Part shown: positions 46,177 to 56,817 of the stretch, piece after piece | Layout of the letters: the number at the start of each line of letters is the position of its first letter | Numbering within the stretch: the stretch's first letter is position 1 | Assembly (NCBI RefSeq): GCF_026151205.1 | Contig: NW_026971780.1 | Span: 17,741-81,740, forward strand | Length of the DNA stretch: 64,000 nucleotides | Direction of reading: 5' to 3' | From: Bolinopsis microptera | Taxonomy: Eukaryota; Ctenophora; Tentaculata; Lobata; Bolinopsidae | Made by a program: the position numbers and the translations under genes | The notes under the pieces: model-generated | What the model was told of the DNA's origin: nothing | The model's database searches: none | What the model saw: the letters and a program-made list of their open reading frames with translations, nothing else

Positions 46177-46810
46177 TTATCTTACACAATACTGAATACT
46201 GAATGAATACTGAATACTGAATGAATACTGAATGAATACTGAATACTGAATGAATACTGAATGAATACTGAATGAATACTGAATGAATACTGAATGAATA
46301 CTGAATGAATACTGAATACTGAATGAATACTGAATACTGAATGAATACTGAATGAATACTGAATACTGAATAAATACTGAATGAATACTGAATAAATACT
46401 GAATATTGAATGAATACTGAATGAATACTGAATGAATACTGAATGAATACTGAATGAATACTGAATGAATACTGAATGAATACTGAATGAATACTGAATG
46501 AATACTGAATGAATACTGAATGAATACTGAATGAATACTGAATGAATACTGAATGAATACTGAATGAATACTGAATGAATACTGAATGAATACTGAATGA
46601 ATACTGAATGAATACTGAATGAATACTGAATACTGAATTAATACTGAATGAATACTGAATACTGAATGAATACTGTATGAATACTGAATACTGAATGAAT
46701 ACTGAATGAGTACTGACTGAATACTGAATGAATACTGAATGAATACTGAATACTGAATGAATACTGAATGAATACTGAATAATATACTGAATAATATACT
46801 GAATACTGAA
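46177..46810 (-). repeat. 11-bp minisatellite, left arm
   Basis: Iterated attcattcagt units (with shorter attcagt variants) on the minus strand. No stop codon occurs in at least one frame of the unit, so a repeated Ile/Gln/Tyr/Ser/Phe frame of about 260 codons stays open by composition; I do not treat it as a gene. Confidence 0.85.
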
Positions 46811-46961
46811 TGATAATTATGATGTATTATTTTTAAAGTTATAATGTAGACAAGGAAACACACGTTTAGATTTTTGAAGATAACTTTAACTAAACTATAT
46901 TCAATAACTCTATATATCCAAATACTTATCTCAATAATTATCAACGTTTTGGTTATAAAGT

Positions 46962-47717
46962 TCAAGAATCTTCCTGACGATATATTTGTGAAAGTTTAAG
47001 AAGCTTGATGATAATATTTTTGTTCTCGTTCATTAGTTTGTTGACATCAGATAGACTAGTAGTCGTGATAACTGCAGTCAAAAGAGCTTGTTCTTCCATA
47101 CTTAAAATTGTGGCGATGTCTTGTCCACAGTCAATGAGATGCTGCTCAAATTTCTCAAACATTTCCGTTTTCATTATGTAAGAGAATAAAAAGTCCATAC
47201 ATTTGTTCTCCTCCTTGCACAATTTACTTTGTAACAGGACATCTAGAGATTTGAGTAATTTCGACATATCATTTACCTTTTTATTTATTTGCTTGATTGC
47301 TACGCCTTTCCGCTTGCCTTTGTGTTGCCGAACTGAGTCAGATTCTAACTCATCACTACTTGATACACTTCTACTATCACTATATGGTGTTTTTGACTCG
47401 TCATCAGCACTTGTTTCCTCAGAGTTAGAACCGTCTTGTTGAGATTCTTCAGATATTATCGTATCAGCATCTGAATATGTGGAAGCAGGATAATCCAGTT
47501 TTACATCAGTCGCATCCGAGTTAGCTTTTGATAGTGGTTGAATGTTAGAGCTTGTTTCTGACTCTCCGTTCTCTCGATGATACCGACTTTTGTGTGAGGA
47601 CAAGCTATATTTATTGACAAAAGACTTGTCACAGAATGAGCAAGAAATAGGACTCATGATATTACAAAGGATACGTATAGAACGTTTGCAACAACAGTCT
47701 TCAAATATATTATTCAA
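46962..47717 (-). CDS. C2H2 zinc-finger protein, left arm of palindrome
   Basis: A 251-codon frame; the likely start is the second Met (MSPISCSFC, about 47654). One C2H2 finger is near the N-terminus (CSFCDKSF to HKSRYH). An acidic serine-rich middle (residues about 55-125) follows, then a basic stretch (HKGKRKG) and a helical tail. Family unknown. The minisatellite follows directly downstream. Near-identical copy at 48122-48877; the pair differs by a handful of residues, for example SDAT against TDET. Confidence 0.7.
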   Translation of the reverse strand: MNNIFEDCCCKRSIRILCNIMSPISCSFCDKSFVNKYSLSSHKSRYHRENGESETSSNIQPLSKANSDATDVKLDYPASTYSDADTIISEESQQDGSNSEETSADDESKTPYSDSRSVSSSDELESDSVRQHKGKRKGVAIKQINKKVNDMSKLLKSLDVLLQSKLCKEENKCMDFLFSYIMKTEMFEKFEQHLIDCGQDIATILSMEEQALLTAVITTTSLSDVNKLMNENKNIIIKLLKLSQIYRQEDS

Positions 47718-48121
47718 TCTAACGGGAATGCTTCAAATTTTTTGGAGTAATTAACTCAGACCCACGTGCTATTTTATACAAATAAAAAAAAACCAATCTG
47801 CTTTCCCTGATCGACGTGTCTTTTTCGTAACCAACGGTTAGGTCCCATTGTATTTGTATGTACGGGTGTTAAGGACTTCGGGCTCCCTCCCTCCTTTCCT
47901 ACCCTCCCTCCCCTGGAGGGAGGGTAGGGTAGGGAGGGAGGGTAGGAAAGGAGGGAGGGAGCCCGAAGTCCTTAACACCCGTACATACAAATACAATGGG
48001 ACCTAACCGTTGGTTACGAAAAAATCACGTCGATCAGGGAAAGCAGATTGGTTGTTTTTTATTTGTATAAAATAGCACGTGGGTCTGAGTTAATTACTCC
48101 AAAAAATTTGAAGCATTCCTG

Positions 48122-48877
48122 TTGAATAATATATTTGAAGACTGTTGTTGCAACCGTTTTATACGTATCCTTTGTAATATCATGAGTCCTATTTCTTGCT
48201 CATTCTGTGACAAGTCTTTTGTCAATAAATATAGCTTGTCCTCACACAAAAGTCGGTATCATCGAGAGAACGGAGAGTCAGAAACAAGCTCTAACATTCA
48301 ACCACTATCAAAAGCTAACACAGATGAGACTGATGTAAAACTGGATTATCCTGCTTCCACATATTCCGATGCTGATACGATAATATCTGAAGAATCTCAA
48401 CAAGACGGTTCTAACTCTGAGGAAACAAGTGCTGATGACGAGTCAAAAACACCATATAGTGATAGTAGAAGTGTATCAAGTAGTGATGAGTTAGAATCTG
48501 ACTCAGTTCGGCAACACAAAGGCAAGCGGAAAGGCGTAGCAATCAAGCAAATAAATAAAAAGGTAAATGATATGTCGAAATTACTCAAATCTCTAGATGT
48601 CCTGTTACAAAGTAAATTGTGCAAGGAGGAGAACAAATGTATGGACTTTTTATTCTCTTACATAATGAAAACGGAAATGTTTGAGAAATTTGAGCAGCAT
48701 CTCATTGACTGTGGACAAGACATCGCCACAATTTTAAGTATGGAAGAACAAGCTCTTTTGACTGCAGTTATCACGACTACTAGTCTATCTGATGTCAACA
48801 AACTAATGAACGAGAACAAAAATATTATCATCAAGCTTCTTAAACTTTCACAAATATATCTTCAGGAAGATTCTTGA
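48122..48877 (+). CDS. C2H2 zinc-finger protein, right arm of palindrome
   Basis: Mirror copy of 46962-47717 with the same length and domains, reading away from the palindrome centre. The likely start is at about 48185 (MSPISCSFC). Both copies keep open frames despite nucleotide differences, which suggests recent origin, selection, or correction of one arm by the other. Function unknown; a DNA-binding role for the element is plausible. Confidence 0.7.
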   Translation: MNNIFEDCCCNRFIRILCNIMSPISCSFCDKSFVNKYSLSSHKSRYHRENGESETSSNIQPLSKANTDETDVKLDYPASTYSDADTIISEESQQDGSNSEETSADDESKTPYSDSRSVSSSDELESDSVRQHKGKRKGVAIKQINKKVNDMSKLLKSLDVLLQSKLCKEENKCMDFLFSYIMKTEMFEKFEQHLIDCGQDIATILSMEEQALLTAVITTTSLSDVNKLMNENKNIIIKLLKLSQIYLQEDS

Positions 48878-49024
48878 ACTTTATAACCAAAACGTTGATA
48901 ATTATTGAGATAAGTATTTGGATATATAGAGTTATTGGATATAGTTTAGTTAAAGTTATCTTCAAAAATCTAAACGTGTGTTTCCTTGTCTACATTATAA
49001 CTTTAAAAATAATACATCATAATT

Positions 49025-49640
49025 ATCATTCAGTATTCAGTATATTATTCAGTATATTATTCAGTATTCATTCAGTATTCATTCAGTATTCAGTATTCAT
49101 TCAGTATTCATTCAGTATTCAGTCAGTACTCATTCAGTATTCATTCAGTATTCAGTATTCATACAGTATTCATTCAGTATTCAGTATTCATTCAGTATTA
49201 ATTCAGTATTCAGTATTCATTCAGTATTCATTCAGTATTCATTCAGTATTCATTCAGTATTCATTCAGTATTCATTCAGTATTCATTCAGTATTCATTCA
49301 GTATTCATTCAGTATTCATTCAGTATTCATTCAGTATTCATTCAGTATTCATTCAGTATTCATTCAGTATTCATTCAGTATTCATTCAGTATTCATTCAG
49401 TATTCATTCAGTATTCATTCAATATTCAGTATTTATTCAGTATTCATTCAGTATTTATTCAGTATTCAGTATTCATTCAGTATTCATTCAGTATTCAGTA
49501 TTCATTCAGTATTCAGTATTCATTCAGTATTCATTCAGTATTCATTCAGTATTCATTCAGTATTCATTCAGTATTCATTCAGTATTCAGTATTCATTCAG
49601 TATTCATTCAGTATTCAGTATTCATTCAGTATTCAGTATT
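49025..49640 (+). repeat. 11-bp minisatellite, right arm
   Basis: Mirror of 46177-46810, with a slightly different number and order of attcattcagt and attcagt variants. The unequal lengths show independent slippage in the two arms. Confidence 0.85.
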
Positions 49641-50847
49641 GTGTAAGATAAGGTGACGGATTTCATTTTATCCTACTCAAGAAAATATTCCGCTCACAAA
49701 ATACCAGGAAACAGAACACGGAACATTAATCGATGAACTGCTGCCAGATACCGAGCAAATATTTACGGGTATGATTTCTACAATATTGTACTAAAATACT
49801 ATGCTGATATACAACAACTCAAATATAACAAGGCAGAATAGTGCGAACCTTGAGCATAAAATTAAACAAAACAACTTTGATCCAGTTGTCACTTACCTAA
49901 AGCTGAGATCTCAAGATATAAAGAAGATAGAGACTATCCAGTAAAACACGCACCTGTTCGTAATTATACCTTATCAAGATATTTAACAAAGACAAACACT
50001 GAGTTCTAATGTAAAGGGACGGTCCACTAATTGAGGTAAGAATTAACACTATCTTTCATTGGTTATTATATTTAAAAATTCCTCGCACACTGTTCAATTT
50101 GTTGAGATCTTCTGATATAATTGTAGAAAATATAAAATATCTAGACCAGTCCTGACAAGAGATTTGAGTCAAATACATTGCACAGCTGCTACTGTGACTA
50201 TTCTGTACTAGGTCTATGGCTATTATACAATGACATATTATTCTTGAGGCTGTAAAGTAACCGTCTTGTAAGTACTCTCTATAAATTACATTTCATATCA
50301 AACAGTCAGGGTAATACGTGATCGAGTACACTATATATTTATCAGCTTCTACATTTTGTTGACACGTATTTATTTTAAGAAAGTCACATTTTTATCGATT
50401 CACTTTAGTTTTATTTGGTTCTTAAATTAAGCAAATATCTGTCAAGTACAAACACAGCTGTTGCCGTAAATTTACTTTACAATGACGGTACAATCTTGGT
50501 ACGATCGAGTAACCGTCCTGAAAAGTGCTTTCTCATTACGTTACCATATCAACCAGGTGTTGTCCTAAACTGTACACTCTAGTTAAATTTAGCTAGCACA
50601 TAAGTCAGTATATCCCTTTATCAGTACATTGTACTGCAGAGGTCGCCTTGAACCAGATGTTAATAATGTCGATAGACAACTGATGTAATTGTACGTGAAC
50701 GTGTACACTATTCATTTAACGACTTCTGCTGTGTGATGAATGTATTTAGTTGATACTTTGTATCGCATAATGTAGGGTTAGATAATTGCTTGATGGGTTA
50801 AACTAGGCTAAAATGTGTAAAATAATAATATAAACGCATTTGAGAAC

Positions 50848-50917
50848 GACTCCGACTGGGATTCGAACTTGTAACCTCTGGCTAAAATGTGGCAGATTAG
50901 TCAACTGTGCTAAAGCT
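50848..50917 (-). other. tRNA-like sequence near the right tip of the palindrome
   Basis: Mirror of 44911-44980; reads inward from the element end, so both tips would direct pol III transcription toward the centre if active. Confidence 0.5.
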
Positions 50918-51347
50918 AAATGTGCCTCAATTTTAGGGGTAAACGGAGCTCGAAAAAATCCTCTTACACTACTAATTTGACCAAATTTGACCAAATTCGT
51001 TGATTTTTGTCGTATTATTTGGATTTATTTTCAGTTCCTTGAATGAGATCATTCTGAAAATTGGCGACGACCTTCCAATAGGGCTTTCACAACTGTCCGA
51101 AAAATTTTGTGGATATCAGAGTTGATATAGTGATAAAAATGGAACAAAATACGCTGCTTTTAGCTGTAACATAATGTCTGATGGTTGGATATGCTTTAAA
51201 CTTTTCGGACACTTTCCTTGTAAGTCTATGAGTAAGCTTACCAATTTTTGTTGCAATCGGAGGTCGGGAAGGATACTTAATATCTATTTGTTTGAAGAAA
51301 ATTGTGCTGGCCGAAATTAGCGCTAAAAAACCATCCTACAGTCGGCA

Positions 51348-52453
51348 CGCGCGGCTCACTGTCGATGACGCACTACCTAACTGTGCCGCGCCGAGCTGCC
51401 ATGAATCGACATCGTCAATTAAGTTTATAACTTATGCACCGATTGGATACACAATGTTTGAATGACAGGTTTTATAAGGGGTCGTTCACATATTACGTCA
51501 TCATTTTTTGGAACATTTTTACCCCCCCCTCCGTAATCAGTTTTACACATATTTATTGTGTCAAAATTACACTAGCGTGATCATTTGAAACCCCCCCTCA
51601 GCTGATTACATAATATGTGAACGATTTTTCTAAAAGGGCCCCGGACAGTTGAACTTGAAACAAACTTGAATTGATTCCGAATCCCCCCCCCCCCCCCCCC
51701 CCCCCGTGACTGGTGACATAGGGTTAAAATGCTCCCCTGGCGAAAAACTGTCTCGATCAGGCGAAGGGTTAGGGTTTCAGTATACGCTATTGTTAGGGAT
51801 TGGGTTCCGGTTAGGGTTCGGATCAGATTAGAGGGTTACGCCCGGTTAGGGTTTCCAATAGTTGTACAGGGTCTAGGAACCGACCGGATTGGGGTTTTGG
51901 CTGCCGGACCGGATTCAGCCGGATTTGAATCTCAAATCCGGCAAGCCGGATTTTGCCGGACCGGAACCGGTGGTTTCAGAGTGACATAAAAGGCAGCCGG
52001 ATTTTGCCGGATGTTGCCGGAAAATTTCCTTCCTTTTCACGCTTAATCTTCATCGAGCACTTGTTGCAGCTTGCATTTAAAGGGATCTCATTTTCTCCTG
52101 AGTAGAACAACCAGACGGACGATGTTTTAGATTTACTACTAGACATTGTTTAAACAAGCAGTACGTAGCAGACACAATGTAACACGAGTGGACACGAGTC
52201 ACGACACTAGACGAGTAATTATCAGAAATGATATCTAATTGGCATATGCTGCAAGACCCCTGATTGAGCGCGTTTGTGCGAATTCCCATTTTTCTCATGC
52301 AGGTCTGAGTATCATTGGGTCACGTGACTTACAACCAGAGGTGCTTAATAAGGTTGTTCGCAAGCAGGCACTGTCTAGTACAGTACTAATCAGGGTAATC
52401 ACCGTTTGGCGTCTAGAGCTCAGTAATGAGCTAATTAAGTAGCTACCCAAACC
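51348..52453 (+). repeat. 1.1-kb tandem duplication, unit 1
   Basis: From cgcgcggctcactgtcgatg to gtagctacccaaac. Almost identical to 52454-53555; the only visible differences are the length of C runs. Each unit carries a small inverted-repeat element, a C run, telomere-like gggttaggg and a CCGGA-rich patch. No gene. Confidence 0.9.
51482..51624. mobile_element. Miniature element with ttcacatattacgt ends, copy in unit 1
   Basis: tcgttcacatattacgt and ttacataatatgtgaacga form an imperfect inverted repeat of about 143 bp with C-rich interior. A second copy is at 52588-52730 owing to the tandem duplication. Confidence 0.6.
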
Positions 52454-53555
52454 CGCGCGGCTCACTGTCGATGACGCACTACCTAACTGTGCCGCGCCGA
52501 GCTGCCATGAATCGACATCGTCAATTAAGTTTATAACTTATGCACCGATTGGATACACAATGTTTGAATGACAGGTTTTATAAGGGGTCGTTCACATATT
52601 ACGTCATCATTTTTTGGAACATTTTTACCCCCCCCTCCGTAATCAGTTTTACACATATTTATTGTGTCAAAATTACACTAGCGTGATCATTTGAAACCCC
52701 CCCCTCAGCTGATTACATAATATGTGAACGATTTTTCTAAAAGGGCCCCGGACAGTTGAACTTGAAACAAACTTGAATTGATTCCGAATCCCCCCCCCCC
52801 CCCCCCGTGACTGGTGACATAGGGTTAAAATGCTCCCCTGGCGAAAAACTGTCTCGATCAGGCGAAGGGTTAGGGTTTCAGTATACGCTATTGTTAGGGA
52901 TTGGGTTCCGGTTAGGGTTCGGATCAGATTAGAGGGTTACGCCCGGTTAGGGTTTCCAATAGTTGTACAGGGTCTAGGAACCGACCGGATTGGGGTTTTG
53001 GCTGCCGGACCGGATTCAGCCGGATTTGAATCTCAAATCCGGCAAGCCGGATTTTGCCGGACCGGAACCGGTGGTTTCAGAGTGACATAAAAGGCAGCCG
53101 GATTTTGCCGGATGTTGCCGGAAAATTTCCTTCCTTTTCACGCTTAATCTTCATCGAGCACTTGTTGCAGCTTGCATTTAAAGGGATCTCATTTTCTCCT
53201 GAGTAGAACAACCAGACGGACGATGTTTTAGATTTACTACTAGACATTGTTTAAACAAGCAGTACGTAGCAGACACAATGTAACACGAGTGGACACGAGT
53301 CACGACACTAGACGAGTAATTATCAGAAATGATATCTAATTGGCATATGCTGCAAGACCCCTGATTGAGCGCGTTTGTGCGAATTCCCATTTTTCTCATG
53401 CAGGTCTGAGTATCATTGGGTCACGTGACTTACAACCAGAGGTGCTTAATAAGGTTGTTCGCAAGCAGGCACTGTCTAGTACAGTACTAATCAGGGTAAT
53501 CACCGTTTGGCGTCTAGAGCTCAGTAATGAGCTAATTAAGTAGCTACCCAAACCC
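52454..53555 (+). repeat. 1.1-kb tandem duplication, unit 2
   Basis: Second copy of 51348-52453. The main C run is about five bases shorter, giving offsets of 1106 bp before and 1101 bp after it. Open frames in both units are shadows of the repeat. Confidence 0.9.
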
Positions 53556-53634
53556 TGTACTGAACACGTGACCTTCATATTTCGTATTTCATAATCAGAA
53601 GATTAAATACTGCCAATGTTGCGATTATAGCCGG

Positions 53635-54640
53635 GGGCTAGCCCAGGGAGGTGGCCGAAAATATTTTCCTGTTTTTTCTAAGTCCGCACCTACCCCTCGA
53701 TACACAATTCTGGACTCAAGGTTTCCCCCGGTAATGCGATCTCGGAAGGCAGGTCTTCCCTCTGCAACACGAGCTCGGAAGTGGGAGCTCTCTTTACAGG
53801 AGGTACGTCTCGAGAACGACTCGGGCCGAAAATTTTCTAAGTCAAAATTTTTCTGAAAACCACTTTTTTCCACGATTCAGGCTACCCTGTTCATTATTAG
53901 CCGAAAATATTTTTTCGGTTTTTCGAAGTCCGCACCTACCCAATTCTGTCCGCACCTACACAATTCTGGACTCGATGTTTCCCCCGGTAATGTGATCTCG
54001 GAAGGCAGGCCTCCCCTTTGCAACACGAGCTCGGAAGCGGGAGCTCTCGATACAAGAGGGACGTCTCGAAAACGACTCAGACCGAAAATTTTCTAAGTCA
54101 AAATTTTTCAAAGTTTTTCTGAAAACCACTTTTTTCCACGATTCAGGCTACCCTGTTCATTATTAGCCGAAAATATTTTTTCGGTTTTTCGAAGTCCGCA
54201 CCTACCCCTCGATACACAATTCTGGACTCGATGTTTCCCCGGTAATGTGATCTCGGAAGGCAGGCCTCCCCTTTGCAACACGAGCTCGGAACCGGGAGCT
54301 CTCGATACAGGAGGTACGTCTCGAGAACGACTCGGACCGAAAATTTTCTAAGTCAACATTTTTCAAAGTTTTCCTGAAAACCATTTTTTTCCACGATTCA
54401 GGCTACCCTGTTCATTATTAGCCGAAAATATTTTTTCGGTTTTTCGAAGTCCGCACCTACCCTCGATACACAATTCTGGACTAGAGGTTTCCCCTGGTAA
54501 TGTGATCTCGGAAGGCAGGTCTCCCCTTTGCAACACGAGTTCGGAAGCGGGAGCTCTCGATACAGGAGGTATGTCTCGAGAACGACTCGGACCGAAAAAT
54601 TTTCGAAAATTACTATTTCTAACAATTAATGCTACTTAAT
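53635..54640. repeat. Satellite of about 260-bp units, four copies
   Basis: Units begin gccgaaaatattttttcgg and contain gtccgcacctacccctcgat, gtgatctcggaaggcagg and gagaacgactcggaccg. Starts are near 53650, 53900, 54168 and 54421. The last is cut by the G run at 54649. Confidence 0.8.
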
Positions 54641-54648
54641 TCATTATA

Positions 54649-54707
<59 letters not shown>

Positions 54708-55018
54708 CACGTCCGTCTATGTCCGCTTGTCTCATAGAATCCAAAAAAGGACAGGACATAGGCGGACATAGGCGGACATAGGCGGACATAGACGGACATA
54801 GGCGGACATAGACGGACATAGGCAGACATAGGCGGACATAGGCGGACATTAATGGACACCTAAATTGCTTAATAAAATGTTCAATTTTTGCTGTTATAGG
54901 GGGATCATGTTTTTTGTCCGTTCGGTACCCTATATTTTCAAAACGGACAAAAAATAGAGCGGACAAAAACGGAAAAAAATGGACAAAAACGGACAAAAAT
55001 GGAAATAACATTTAGATG

Positions 55019-56430
55019 CTTCCTCCTCCTACTCTTCCTCCTCCTCCCCCTGGGTCTTCCTGATCTTCCTCAGTCCTCTTCCTCCTCCCCTCCTCAGTCC
55101 TCCTCCTACTCCTCCTCCTCGTCCTCAGTCCTCCTCATCAGTCCTCCTCCTCCCCAGTCCTCCTCCTCCTCCTGAGTCCTCCTCCTGGGTCCCCCTCCTG
55201 GGTCCTCCTCCTCTTCCTCCTCAGTCCTCAGTCCTCCTTAGTCCTCCTCCTCATCCTTCTCCTCAGTCCTCCATCCTCCTCCTCAGTCCTCCCCCAGTCC
55301 CCCTCCTATTCAGTCCTCCTCCTCCTCCTCCTTCTCAGTCCTCCTCAGTCCTCCTCCTCCTCCTCCTCCTCTTCCCTCTCAGTCATCCTCCTCAGCCATC
55401 CTCCTCAGTCCTCCTCAGTCCTCCTCCTCAGTCCTCCTCCTCCTCTTCATCCTCCTCCTCTTCCTCCTCGGTCCTCAGTCCTCCTCCTCCTGGGTCCTCC
55501 TCCTCATCCTTCTCATCAGTCCTCCTCCTCCCCAGTCCTCTCCCAGTCCCCCTCCTTCTCCTCCTCCTATTCAGTCCTCCTCCTCCTCCTCCTCCTCAGT
55601 TCTCCTCAGTCCTCCTTCTCATTTCTCCTAAGTCCTCCTCCTGAGTCCTCCTCCTCTTCCTTCTGAGTCCTCCTCCTGAGTCCTCCTCCCTCTCAGTCAT
55701 CCTCCTCAGTCATCCTCCTCAGCCATCCTCCTCAGCCATCCTCCTCAGTACTCCTCAGTCCTCCTCCTTCTCAGTCATCGTCAGTCCTCCTCCTCAGTCC
55801 TCCTCAGTCCTCCTCCTCCTCCTGGGTCCTCCTCCTCCTCCTCCTCCTGGGTCCTCCTGGGTCTTCCTGATCCTCCCCAGTCCTCTTCCTCCTCCCCTCC
55901 TCAGTCCTCCTCCTACTCTTCCTCCTCGTCCTCAGTCCTCCTCATCAGTCCTCAACAGTTCTCCTCCTCCCCGGTCCTCCTCCTCCTCCTGGGGCCTTTT
56001 CCTGGGTCCTCCTCCTGGGTCCTCCTCCTCCTGGGTCCTCCTTCTCCTCCTGGGTCCTTCTCCTCCTCCTCCTCAGTCCTCTTCCTCCTCTTCCTCCTCC
56101 TCCTCCCTCTCAGTCATCCTCCTCAGCCATCCTCCTCAGCCATCCTCCTCAGTCCTCCTCCTTCTCAGTCCTCCTCAGTCCTCCTCCTTCTCAGTCCTCC
56201 TCAGTCCTCCTCCTGAGTCCTCCTCCTCCTGAGTCATCCTCCTCAGTTCTCTTCCTCCTCCTCCTAGGTCCTCCTTCTGGGTCCTCCTCCTCCTCCTCCT
56301 CCTGGGTCTTCCTGATCCTTCTCCTCCCTCTCAGTCATCCTCCTCAGTCATCCTCCTCAGTCATCCTCCTCAGCCATCCTCCTCAGCCATCCTTCTCAGC
56401 CATCCTCCTCAGTACTCTTCAGTACTCTTC
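55019..56430. repeat. 1.4-kb TCC/TCAG pyrimidine tract
   Basis: Nearly pure pyrimidine strand of tcctcctcctcagtcctcc-type repeats with higher-order blocks. Homopurine-homopyrimidine tracts of this size can form triplex DNA. Not coding. Confidence 0.9.
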
Positions 56431-56436
56431 TGTCCT

Positions 56437-56530
56437 CAAAATGTCCGTCCGGGTCCGCCAATGTCCGTCCGAGTCCGCCAATGTCCGTCCGAGTCCGCCA
56501 ATGTCCGTCCGTGTCCGCCAATGTCCCAAA
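56437..56530 (+). repeat. 20-bp tandem repeat
   Basis: atgtccgtccgagtccgcca repeated about four to five times with small changes. Not coding. Confidence 0.8.
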
Positions 56531-56817
56531 AAACACGTCCGTTGTCTCATAGAATCCAAAAAGGACAGGACATAGGCGGACATAGACGGACATGACACCC
56601 CCCCCCCCAAATTTTTTTGATTTTTTTCGGTAAGAAACCTAAATCCGGCAAAAATCCGGCAAATTTTTTTCCAGCCGGAGCCGGAACCGGAACCGGATTT
56701 TGAAGCCGGATATCCGGCCGGAAACGGATTCAGCCGGATTTCCGGTCGGTTCCTAACAGGGTCATCTAGAGAACGGGTTGAAAAAGTTACGTGACAGTCG
56801 AGTGTAGGGTGATTAAT

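Larger units (their letters stand above)
44855..50973. mobile_element. 6.1-kb palindromic foldback element with a gene in each arm
   Basis: Two arms of about 3.05 kb (44855-47913 and 47933-50973) are reverse complements with scattered single-base and repeat-length differences, separated by about 19 bp of purine-rich DNA. The outer ends start AGTAGTGTAAGAGG and are flanked by AATTTG (44849-44854 and 50974-50979), a 6-bp target duplication. Ends beginning AGT with 6-bp duplication recall Polinton/Maverick termini, but none of their genes (DNA polymerase B, integrase, capsid) is here. Each arm has a tRNA-like stretch near its tip, a minisatellite and a zinc-finger frame reading outward from the centre. 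Confidence 0.8.
54649..56608. mobile_element. Possible G-run-ended element around a TCC tract
   Basis: Left end: 58 G, then tcacgtccgtctatgtccgc. Right end, read inward on the other strand: 11 G, then tgtcatgtccgtctatgtcc. Both ends carry ggacataggc-type 10-bp repeats and the sequence gtctcatagaatccaaaa. No clear target duplication. The interior is dominated by the TCC tract. Confidence 0.45.
42743..56811. mobile_element. Candidate 14-kb non-coding transposon with CAC(C/T)CTAC ends
   Basis: Inverted ends of about 48 bp (42743-42790 and 56764-56811), CACTCTACACTCGACTGTCA against CACCCTACACTCGACTGTCA, flanked by ATTAAT (42737-42742 and 56812-56817). The first eight bases and the target match the 15-kb element at 5493-20466 (CACCCTAC, ATTAA). 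The flanks are themselves inverted copies for a few more bases (gatgatgattaat), so the exact limit is uncertain. No gene resembling the YqaJ protein is present, so it would be non-autonomous. Inside are many nested repeats listed separately. Confidence 0.6.

Noticed and set aside
46177-46965. 262-codon frame of repeated Ile/Gln/Tyr/Ser/His (and its mirror at 48874-49656)
   Set aside because: The 11-bp unit has no stop on that strand, so openness is compositional; unit length is not a multiple of three.
44855-50973. Polinton/Maverick assignment of the palindrome
   Set aside because: AGT ends and 6-bp duplication fit, but no polymerase, integrase, ATPase or capsid gene is present, so only similarity of ends is claimed.
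51729-53543. Identical short frames in both tandem units
   Set aside because: Repetition reflects DNA duplication; the frames show no domain and cover CCGGA-rich repeats.
54720-54860. CRISPR-like regular repeats
   Set aside because: The 10-bp and 20-bp units have no spacers and the sequence is an animal minisatellite.
54619-55011. Frame with a long proline run
   Set aside because: It is the translation of the 58-base G run and 10-bp repeats, with no independent support.
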